NCBI GenBank assembly: GCA_017547265.1
Contig: JAFYQC010000147.1
Location: 1 to 5,253, forward strand
Direction: 5' to 3'
Origin: Kiritimatiellia bacterium
GTDB lineage: Bacteria; Verrucomicrobiota; Kiritimatiellia; RFP12; UBA1067
DNA length: 5,253 nt
Shown here: positions 1 through 4,939 of the stretch, piece after piece
Position numbering within the stretch: position 1 is the first letter of the stretch
Layout: every line of letters begins with the position of its first letter
Notes under the pieces: generated by a model
Told to the model about the DNA's origin: nothing
Database searches by the model: none
What the model saw: only the letters and a program-made list of their open reading frames with translations
Position numbers and translations under genes: made by a program

Positions 1-393
1 CGGATGAATCCTTGTGCAGAGGGGGCGCATGGGCTTTCGATGGAGTTTCTCAGGCGGAATGGAATTCACCCAGCAAACGGGCTTGGGCGTTTCGTGGGTT
101 TTATCGACGGGTGTGATCTGCTTGTCGCTCACAATCTTCCATTTGACTTGCGCATGTTGAAGAACGGATGTGTGAAGTATGGGGTTCATCATGCTTGGGA
201 TGGCGTGAGAACCTGCGATACGCTTGCCTTGGCCCGCCAGATGCATCCAGAATTTGAGTGCCATGCGCTTTGGCATCTGATTGACGCACTTGGCGTTGAT
301 GGAACAAACAGTCACGACGCTCTTGATGACGCACGAGCCTGCGCGGAGGTATTTTTCAAACTTGTAAACGAAAGGAACAAAAAGGATGGATGA
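1..393 (+). CDS. DnaQ-like DEDDh 3'-5' exonuclease, 5'-truncated by the window edge
   Basis: This encodes the C-terminal two thirds or so of a DEDDh-family exonuclease (the fold of DNA polymerase III epsilon, DnaQ), which removes nucleotides from DNA 3' ends with two metal ions. Counting from the ATG at position 4, the sequence shows the 'NP...A.GAHGLS' segment (residues 2-12) that normally follows the first acidic motif. Motif ExoII is 'VAHNLPFD' (residues 41-48, catalytic D48) and ExoIII is 'HDALDDA' (104-110, catalytic H104 and D109). The DxE of ExoI should lie just upstream, outside the window, and the frame is open through position 1, so the ATG at 4 is internal rather than the true start. 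The gene overlaps the next one by 8 bp, so the two are probably translated together. An exonuclease beside a DnaE-like protein recalls the epsilon/alpha pairing. Family is confident; a proofreading role is inferred and doubtful given the partner's lost active site. Confidence 0.85.
   Translation, partial: RMNPCAEGAHGLSMEFLRRNGIHPANGLGRFVGFIDGCDLLVAHNLPFDLRMLKNGCVKYGVHHAWDGVRTCDTLALARQMHPEFECHALWHLIDALGVDGTNSHDALDDARACAEVFFKLVNERNKKDG
371..376 (+). promoter_or_regulatory. Ribosome binding site of the DnaE-like/phosphatase gene
   Basis: AAAGGA lies 9 nt before the ATG at 386, inside the 3' end of the exonuclease gene. It supports this start and indicates translational coupling with the upstream frame, which ends at 393. 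Confidence 0.55.
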
Positions 394-2275
394 GAAAGAG
401 GTGCGTCTCCGTGAGCGTGTCATAGCCGGAGCACGCAAGAGGTGGAATGACACAGAGATGGATTTGTTTGCTGCCCAGAGGCTTGAGTTTGAGCTGTCCT
501 TGATTAACAAGGGGGGCTGGACTGATTACTTTCTCATGGTTGCCGATATGGTAGAAGCGGCGAGAGGTGCCGGCGGCATTGTTGGCCCGGGGCGAGGACG
601 GGCTGTGGCAAGTGTAGTGCTTTATGCGCTCGGCGTGACTGGAGTAAATCCGTTCAAACATGAAAACATCCTGTTTGAGCGTTTCCTTCCATCGGAGATA
701 GCGAAAGATGCTTCGCTCATCTGTGTGGATTTTGACGGCATCGGCTATGCCGCTGCATTGGCGTATCTCAAAACGAGTTATGGCGAGATCAAAGCAGAGG
801 AAAGGAAATCTCATGCCTCGCCAGAGTGTTGGCATGTTGGCGAGAGATGTATCGGCGTGACCCGTCTGGAAGCACTTGATCGGATTGCCTTCACGACAAA
901 GTTGATCGCTGAAACCGGCGGCACGGTCCCAGACCTCGAGAATCTGCCAGAGGATGAGACTTCGGCGATGCAAGTGCTTTGCAGAGGTGATACGGCTGAC
1001 ATTCCTGGATTCGATACGCCGTCGGCCAGAAGGTGGATTCGCAGACTGCACCCGAACGATGTACGCGAGCTGGCGATTATACATGCCTTGCATCATGCAT
1101 ACATGAAGGACAAAATAGCCGCATATGAAAAATGCAGACAAGAAGGTGATGTTTCGGCAACATATAGCCTCAAGGCGGCAAAAGAGTATTTGTGGGAAAC
1201 TAATGGTGTGATCGCATACGATGAGCAGGTCATGCTGTTGTTGAGACGGCTTGGCGGGTTTACCCGCGACGAGGCGTATAAATGTCGCAAGGCTTTGGCG
1301 TGCAAAATGAGCGAAAGAATAGCGGGGTTCAAGGAGAAGTTCATCTCTGGCTTTGTCGGTAATGAAGAGCTGTGCAAGGCTGAGGGGATTTCTGCCGATG
1401 AAGCGCACGGATTGGCTGGACGGATTTGGTCGGAATTGGAACATGATGCGATGTTCACGTCCCTGAAAGCGCACGACATTGCGCAGGTGCGGCTGGCCTA
1501 TCTGTCGGCATATCTGAAGCACAACTACCCAATGGAGTGGATGTTTGCGGACGGCGAAATTTCCGGGATGCCGACAGTCAGGAAAGTTCGAGGGCAAATA
1601 ACGCTACGCGACATTGAACATGCGTTGACGGTATATGACATGCGTGTGATTATGCTTGTCCGTCATGCGGAGCGGCCTCCGCTCGATCCGTCGGATACGA
1701 CGTTTGGCGCACACCTCCCGATAACGGAGAAAGGCATGTCCGATGCTTTGACATTCGGAGGGACACTCGCACATTTTGTCCATGCAGGGGATGCCGCCGT
1801 CTTTGCAAGCGAAACATTAAGAACGATCCAGACGGCGCATGTTATCCACCGATGTTTTGTAAGACAGGATGAGTTGCCCTCTTCGGAAGTGAGGCGGTGC
1901 GGATATCTCGGAGGAAAATCGCCGTTCTTTGGATCGCTCGACGAGCGCATGAAACTGATTGCCGAAGGTCGCTATCTTGATCGCCTCAACGAGTATTACC
2001 GAGTGGGTACGCAACTTGGCTATCGTCCGCTTGCTTCTGCCACTGATGCGTTTGAGGATTGGCTGATAGAGACCTCAAGGATGTCGGGGCGGCCGCTCAC
2101 AATTGCTGTCACCCACGATATCAACGTCGCTTCTTTTCTTGCCGGTCGTGGCGTTGTGACCTCCTTTACGAATGAGACATGGCCTCACTATCTTGACGCG
2201 GCGGTCATCATGCTTGACGGACATGGATATGCTGAATATGGGTTTCTGAAACATATCGATTACGGAGAAAAGTGA
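386..2275 (+). CDS. Inactive-looking DnaE (Pol III alpha)-like core fused to a histidine phosphatase domain
   Basis: Two domains are visible in 629 residues. Residues ~25-390 match the core of bacterial replicative polymerase alpha. They show 'YFLMVADMVEAA' (48-59), 'GPGRGRAVASVVLYALGVT' (67-85), 'ILFERFL' (95-101), a 'LENLPEDE...VLCRGDTADI' region (184-206), 'NGVIAYDEQVM' (273-283) and 'AYLKHNYPMEWM' (375-386). The PHP domain and the C-terminal half of DnaE are missing; full alpha subunits exceed 1000 residues. The PDxDxDF catalytic motif is replaced by 'SLICVDF' (110-116), losing both metal-binding aspartates. The third aspartate (FDFLGL motif in DnaE) also appears lost near residues 156-162. 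Residues ~418-610 are a histidine phosphatase: 'RHAE' (R426, nucleophile H427), 'LRTIQTA' (R479) and 'VTHD' (H577). These key residues are intact, so phosphatase activity is plausible; the substrate is unknown. The start at 386 has a ribosome site and overlaps the exonuclease gene. The DnaE relation is confident; non-catalytic status is inferred from a by-eye alignment. Confidence 0.82.
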   Translation: MDEKEVRLRERVIAGARKRWNDTEMDLFAAQRLEFELSLINKGGWTDYFLMVADMVEAARGAGGIVGPGRGRAVASVVLYALGVTGVNPFKHENILFERFLPSEIAKDASLICVDFDGIGYAAALAYLKTSYGEIKAEERKSHASPECWHVGERCIGVTRLEALDRIAFTTKLIAETGGTVPDLENLPEDETSAMQVLCRGDTADIPGFDTPSARRWIRRLHPNDVRELAIIHALHHAYMKDKIAAYEKCRQEGDVSATYSLKAAKEYLWETNGVIAYDEQVMLLLRRLGGFTRDEAYKCRKALACKMSERIAGFKEKFISGFVGNEELCKAEGISADEAHGLAGRIWSELEHDAMFTSLKAHDIAQVRLAYLSAYLKHNYPMEWMFADGEISGMPTVRKVRGQITLRDIEHALTVYDMRVIMLVRHAERPPLDPSDTTFGAHLPITEKGMSDALTFGGTLAHFVHAGDAAVFASETLRTIQTAHVIHRCFVRQDELPSSEVRRCGYLGGKSPFFGSLDERMKLIAEGRYLDRLNEYYRVGTQLGYRPLASATDAFEDWLIETSRMSGRPLTIAVTHDINVASFLAGRGVVTSFTNETWPHYLDAAVIMLDGHGYAEYGFLKHIDYGEK

Positions 2276-2324
2276 GAAGGTAACGTTGGCCCCGGCGTCG
2301 GAGTACAGCCAAGAGAGATTCTAA

Positions 2325-2474
2325 TGCCGTGACACGACGGGGCCGCACCTCCAGTCGCACGAACGCATCCTGAACGCATCCGTCGAGGTAAACAACTTCG
2401 AGCCGGTCACTTTCGACGAACTCGTCGCTAACAACCAGAGGTACAAGGCAGAACGCCCCGAAAGAACGACGTGA
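2325..2474 (+). pseudogene. Short C-terminal gene remnant, family unrecognised
   Basis: An open frame of 49 codons runs from just after a TAA (2322-2324) to a TGA (2472-2474). It has no usable start codon or ribosome site. From about 2346 the translation looks like real protein, with 'HLQSHERILNASVEV' followed by 'NFEPVTFDELVANN' and a charged tail. Its codons are rich in G/C at the third position, like the PurF fragment at the right edge and unlike the DnaE-like gene to the left. A frame shifted by one base just upstream (about 2282-2323, 'NVGPGVGVQPREIL') is also open and could be the continuation of the same broken gene. I do not recognise the family. The most likely reading is the tail of a resident gene truncated when neighbouring DNA was gained; a chance open frame remains possible. 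Confidence 0.35.
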
Positions 2475-2534
2475 GCAGGCGAGGCAGGACACAGGTCGGC
2501 CTGATTTCCTTCTGTTCATGTGTAGTTGTCTGTC

Positions 2535-2563
2535 TTTTCGCACGTATTGTTAGTACGCGAAAA
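2535..2563. repeat. Inverted repeat TTTTCGC / GCGAAAA
   Basis: TTTTCGC (2535-2541) is the exact reverse complement of GCGAAAA (2557-2563). Inside it GTA (2544-2546) and TAC (2554-2556) can extend the pairing around a 7-nt loop, leaving a 2-nt bulge. It lies upstream of the -35 box, so it is not in the downstream mRNA. It may be a protein-binding site or part of a terminator for upstream transcription. Confidence 0.5.
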
Positions 2564-2583
2564 TGTATCTTTTCTACATTCGC
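2557..2583. repeat. Inverted repeat GCGAAAATGTA / TACATTCGC, sharing an arm with the previous one
   Basis: AATGTA (2562-2567) and TACATT (2575-2580) pair perfectly around the 7-nt loop TCTTTTC. The stem extends through GCGA (2557-2560) and TCGC (2580-2583) with two unpaired A residues on the left. The left arm is the same GCGAAAA used by the 2535-2563 repeat, so the two structures exclude each other. It ends 3 nt before the -35 box of the XRE promoter. Confidence 0.5.
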
Positions 2584-2586
2584 CTT

Positions 2587-2615
2587 TTGCGGTTGAGCGA
2601 GAGATATAGTATACT
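2587..2615 (+). promoter_or_regulatory. Sigma70-type promoter of the XRE-nuclease-RhuM operon
   Basis: A -35 box TTGCGG (2587-2592) and a -10 box TATACT (2610-2615) are separated by the ideal 17 bp. Transcription would begin near 2622, giving a leader of about 30 nt before the ATG at 2654. The surrounding DNA is markedly AT-rich compared with the flanking genes. Confidence 0.65.
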
Positions 2616-2617
2616 AT
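2606..2617. promoter_or_regulatory. Perfect 12-bp palindrome over the -10 box, candidate operator
   Basis: ATAGTATACTAT is its own reverse complement and contains the whole -10 hexamer. A dimeric repressor bound here would block RNA polymerase. The first gene of the operon encodes a Cro/C1-type DNA-binding protein, so autorepression is the natural inference. The sequence shows the symmetry and position only; binding is not shown. Confidence 0.5.
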
Positions 2618-2641
2618 TACACAATCACTCACAAGGCATAT

Positions 2642-2647
2642 AGGTGG
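2642..2647 (+). promoter_or_regulatory. Ribosome binding site of the XRE gene
   Basis: AGGTGG lies 6 nt before the ATG at 2654, which fixes the start of the regulator gene. Confidence 0.6.
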
Positions 2648-2653
2648 ATATCA

Positions 2654-2887
2654 ATGGCGCTTTGCTACAAGAAACTCTGGCATCAGCTGATTGACCATGA
2701 CATGACTCGCACAGACCTGCGCGAGGCAATCGGTTTGTCGCCCACAACACTTGCAAAAATGTCCAAGGGCGAGGCCGTCGCGACGCCAATCCTTGAGAAA
2801 ATTTGCGGGACGCTCCATTGCAACATAGGCGACATCGTAGATTATGTCCCTGACGAACCAGCAAACATGCAGGAGCAGAAGAAATGA
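2654..2887 (+). CDS. Small XRE/Cro-C1-type helix-turn-helix regulator
   Basis: A 77-residue protein that is almost entirely one Cro/C1-type DNA-binding domain. The helix-turn-helix spans about residues 19-40: 'TDLREAIGLS' forms the first helix and turn, and 'PTTLAKMSKGE' the recognition helix. It is followed by 'ILEKICGTLHCNIGDIVDYV' (46-65), the typical end of this compact subfamily. The tail after residue 66 is polar and probably disordered. The start has a ribosome site and a promoter with an overlapping palindrome. Its TGA overlaps the next ATG in an ATGA arrangement, so it is co-translated with the nuclease. It most likely represses its own operon, as small XRE proteins of toxin-antitoxin and defence cassettes do; that role is inferred. 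No effector-binding or protease domain is present. Confidence 0.9.
   Translation: MALCYKKLWHQLIDHDMTRTDLREAIGLSPTTLAKMSKGEAVATPILEKICGTLHCNIGDIVDYVPDEPANMQEQKK
2871..2875 (+). promoter_or_regulatory. Ribosome binding site of the YhcG-family nuclease gene
   Basis: AGGAG inside the 3' end of the XRE gene lies 8 nt before the ATG at 2884 and supports that start within the ATGA overlap. Confidence 0.6.
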
Positions 2888-4032
2888 AACAGGCGAAGCG
2901 AGTGGCCGTTTCAAGCAATGAGTTTGGCGCGGTTCTGGAGATAATCAATGCGCATCGCGCAAAGGCCCTGGTGTCCGTAAACGTGGAGCATCTGCTCACG
3001 AACTGGGAGATCGGCGGATACTTGTCCGCCAAGATTAAGCATGAAGGCTGGGGCAAGTCAACCATCGACAACCTTGTTGACTACATACACACCCATGCGC
3101 CAAGTGAGCGGGGGTATGGGAGACGAAACCTATACAACATGGTTGCCGTCTATGAAGCGTTCACATCTTCCGATTTCGCAGCACTAGTTGCACGATACGG
3201 AAACCGAATTGTCCAGTCGGCGGCTGGACAATTGCCATGTGGGGAATTCGTGCAGCCGAGAGCTGCACAAATTCAAGCTGCCAATCTGCCAGAAGTGCAG
3301 CCAGCGGCTGCACAAATTGCCCCGATGCCTTGTGTCCTCGCGCTGACGACGTTCACGAATATTGTGGAGATTCTGAATCGCACCAGAACTGCACAGGAGC
3401 GTTTGTTCTACATCGTGTACTCCTTTAGGGAGCGCCTGAAGAAACTCGAATTGCGCCGTTGTCTTGTCAACGACACCTATTCGTCGCTTCTCGGTGGCGA
3501 CAAGAAGAACTTTTCCAAGGCGCTTGTCGCGTCGTATCCCGATTCGCCGGTCATCTTCAAGGACTCGGCGTTTGTCGATTTCCTCAATCTGCCGGAGAAG
3601 CATTCCGAGAAGAAGCTTCGCAAGGGAATCGTTGCGAACATGAAGGACTTTATCCTGTCGATTGGCAAGGATTTCCTGTTTGTCGGCGAGGAGTTCCCCG
3701 TCAAGGTTGGCGGTTCCGAATTCAACATTGATCTTCTCTTCTACCATCGCGCGCTTCAATGCCTCGTGGCCTTTGAACTAAAGGCTCGCTCGTTCCGTCC
3801 CTCTGACATGGGACAGCTGGAGTTCTACCTCGAAGCGCTCGACAGGGATGTTAAGCGGGCGAACGAGAATCCGTCCGTTGGCGTGTTGCTTTGCAAGAAC
3901 GCAGACCGCAGCACCGTCGAATATGCTCTTTCGAGGTCGATGAGTCCCGCGATGGTCGCCGAGTACAAGCGGTTGATGATACCGAAGGAAGTCCTGCAGG
4001 AAACATTCAACCGCTACATTGGAGTGAAATAA
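2884..4032 (+). CDS. yhcG: YhcG-family (DUF1016) PD-(D/E)XK nuclease
   Basis: The 382 residues are close to the usual length of the YhcG/DUF1016 family. The N-terminal DUF1016 domain spans about 15-105, with 'NWEIGGYLSAKI' (40-51), 'GWGKSTIDNLVDYI' (55-68) and 'GYGRRNLYNMVAVY' (77-90). The C-terminal PD-(D/E)XK nuclease domain spans about 225-365. Its metal-binding residues are D283 in 'FNIDLLFYHRAL' and E298/K300 in 'AFELKARSF', followed by 'GQLEFYLEALD' (310-320) and 'SVGVLLCKNAD' (331-341). The catalytic signature is therefore intact. The family fold is that of restriction and Holliday-junction-type nucleases, but its substrate is not well established. The linker (about 108-147) holds three copies of an eight-residue unit, VQxxAxQ(I/L), each encoded by a DNA hairpin. 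Codons become visibly richer in G/C at the third position from about 3420, in the nuclease half. It is coupled to the XRE gene; a defence or recombination role is inferred from context. Confidence 0.9.
   Translation: MKQAKRVAVSSNEFGAVLEIINAHRAKALVSVNVEHLLTNWEIGGYLSAKIKHEGWGKSTIDNLVDYIHTHAPSERGYGRRNLYNMVAVYEAFTSSDFAALVARYGNRIVQSAAGQLPCGEFVQPRAAQIQAANLPEVQPAAAQIAPMPCVLALTTFTNIVEILNRTRTAQERLFYIVYSFRERLKKLELRRCLVNDTYSSLLGGDKKNFSKALVASYPDSPVIFKDSAFVDFLNLPEKHSEKKLRKGIVANMKDFILSIGKDFLFVGEEFPVKVGGSEFNIDLLFYHRALQCLVAFELKARSFRPSDMGQLEFYLEALDRDVKRANENPSVGVLLCKNADRSTVEYALSRSMSPAMVAEYKRLMIPKEVLQETFNRYIGVK
3207..3318 (+). repeat. Three homologous in-frame hairpin repeats in the nuclease linker
   Basis: Each unit is 24 nt (eight codons) and folds on itself. 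Unit 1 is 3211-3234; its stem AATTGTCCAG (3207-3216) / CTGGACAATT (3224-3233) has a 7-nt loop. Unit 2 is 3250-3273; 13-nt arms at 3244-3256 and 3262-3274 carry one mismatch around a 5-nt loop. Unit 3 is 3295-3318; GTGCAGCC (3295-3302) / GGCTGCAC (3306-3313) has a 3-nt loop. Units 2 and 3 differ only in the loop. All are in frame and encode VQSAAGQL, VQPRAAQI and VQPAAAQI, separated by 15 and 21 nt. The C-G pair at 3213/3227 is a G-C pair in the other two units. Confidence 0.85.
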
Positions 4033-4038
4033 AGAGGA
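4033..4038 (+). promoter_or_regulatory. Ribosome binding site of the RhuM-like gene
   Basis: AGAGGA fills the 13-bp gap after the nuclease stop codon and lies 7 nt before the ATG at 4046. Confidence 0.6.
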
Positions 4039-4045
4039 CGGCGGC

Positions 4046-4939
4046 ATGAACGAGAATCAGATAGTCGTGTATCAGCCGAACGAGACTGTCCGGCTGGACG
4101 TACGTCTTGAAAATGAGACGGTATGGCTGACGCAAAGCCAGATGGCGACTTTGTTTGGGTGCAGTACGGACAACATCGGGCTTCACTTAAAGAACGTGTA
4201 TTCCGTCGGCGAGTTGTCAAGAGAAGCAACTACCGAGGATTTCTCGGTAGTTCGTCTCGAAGGTTCGCGTCAAGTCCGTAGAACCGTGACGTGCTACAAC
4301 CTCGACGCCATTATTTCGGTTGGATATCGGGTGAACTCCGTTCTTGGCGTTAAATTCCGCCAATGGGCAACGGGAATATTGAAGGAATATTTGCTCCGTG
4401 GTTATTCGGTAAATGCGAGGTTGAATCAACTTGAGGACAAGGTAGATCGGCGGCTTGTGGCGCATGACCAGCGCATTTCAACCCTTGAAAGCAAAGTCGA
4501 TTTCTTCGTGCAGACCAAGGAGCCGCCGCTGCAGGGGGTGTTTTACGACGGGCAGTTGTGGGATGCGCGGGCGCTGGTGCTGAAACTCGTGGCCGGCGCG
4601 AAGCGTTCGCTGATTCTCATCGATAACTGGGCGACGACTGCGACGCTCGACTTGTTCGCGAAGAAGCGCAAGGGAGTGAAGGTGACGGTCTTCACGTCGC
4701 AGCATTTCAACAAGAAGGGCGTGCCGCAGCGCAAGCTGTCCGCATCGGACGTTGCGACGTTCAATGCGCAGTATCCTAAGCTCGCCGTCAGATTCACCGA
4801 GTCGTTCCATGACCGCTTTCTCGTCATCGACGACAGGGAACTGTATCTGATCGGGGCGTCGCTGAAGGATCTCGGGCGCAAGTGCTTTGCGTTCACAAAG
4901 CTTGACCCCGGTGAAATCGTCCGCATCCGTGCCGACTAA
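4046..4939 (+). CDS. rhuM: RhuM-like protein with C-terminal phospholipase-D-like domain
   Basis: 297 residues in two parts. Residues ~5-125 match the RhuM 'virulence protein' family: 'VRLENETVWLTQSQMATLFG' (19-38, a helix-turn-helix-like segment), 'NLDAIISVGYRVNS' (85-98) and 'FRQWATGILKEYLLRGY' (104-120). A likely coiled coil follows (about 124-152). Residues ~164-286 look like a phospholipase-D-like domain: 'SLILIDNWATTATLDLF' (188-204), then 'HDRFLVID' (255-262) and 'YLIGASLKDLG' (267-277). The HxKx4D signature appears as H255-x-R257-x4-D262, with Arg for Lys, and only one HKD half is visible. Activity, if any, may need a dimer or may be lost. RhuM proteins are often found beside restriction and other accessory genes; no biochemical function is established. 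It is third in the XRE operon, 13 bp after the nuclease. The last ~11 residues (287-297, 'DPGEIVRIRAD') may derive from PurF rather than RhuM, so the native C-terminus may have been replaced. Confidence 0.85.
   Translation: MNENQIVVYQPNETVRLDVRLENETVWLTQSQMATLFGCSTDNIGLHLKNVYSVGELSREATTEDFSVVRLEGSRQVRRTVTCYNLDAIISVGYRVNSVLGVKFRQWATGILKEYLLRGYSVNARLNQLEDKVDRRLVAHDQRISTLESKVDFFVQTKEPPLQGVFYDGQLWDARALVLKLVAGAKRSLILIDNWATTATLDLFAKKRKGVKVTVFTSQHFNKKGVPQRKLSASDVATFNAQYPKLAVRFTESFHDRFLVIDDRELYLIGASLKDLGRKCFAFTKLDPGEIVRIRAD
4228..4252 (+). repeat. Perfect hairpin inside the RhuM-like coding region
   Basis: AACTACCGAG (4228-4237) and CTCGGTAGTT (4243-4252) are exact reverse complements around the 5-nt loop GATTT. 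It encodes residues 61-69 of the RhuM-like protein, in frame. The amino acids there fit the family reasonably, so it need not be an insertion. Confidence 0.75.

Larger units (their letters stand above)
2276..2653. other. 378-bp intergenic region with a gene remnant, inverted repeats and a promoter
   Basis: No intact gene is supported here. From left to right it holds a short protein-like reading frame without a proper start (about 2325-2474), a pair of overlapping inverted repeats (2535-2583), a promoter (2587-2615) overlapping a palindrome, and the leader of the XRE gene. I see no convincing intrinsic terminator after the DnaE-like gene. Confidence 0.6.

Noticed and set aside
4..393. The ATG at position 4 as a true gene start
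   Set aside because: The DEDDh fold needs its first acidic motif upstream, and the reading frame is open to the window edge, so the gene is partial.
356..1597. Long 413-codon open frame on the minus strand
   Set aside because: It is exactly antisense to the DnaE-like gene, has no recognisable domain and is rich in Arg/Ser/His as expected for a shadow frame.
2361..2381. Direct repeat GAACGCATCC twice with one base between
   Set aside because: Could be an 11-bp duplication, but removing it gives a less protein-like frame; most likely chance within the remnant.
2477..2570. Possible integron attC-like site or intrinsic terminator in the intergenic region
   Set aside because: The conserved attC core and inverse-core heptamers are not found, and the weak CAGGC/GCCTG pairing is followed by a mixed rather than T-only tract.
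2535..2583. Short repeats suggestive of a CRISPR array
   Set aside because: There are only inverted repeats with no regular direct-repeat/spacer spacing.
3184..3759. 191-codon minus-strand open frame
   Set aside because: It is antisense to the intact nuclease domain and its translation is low in recognisable motifs.
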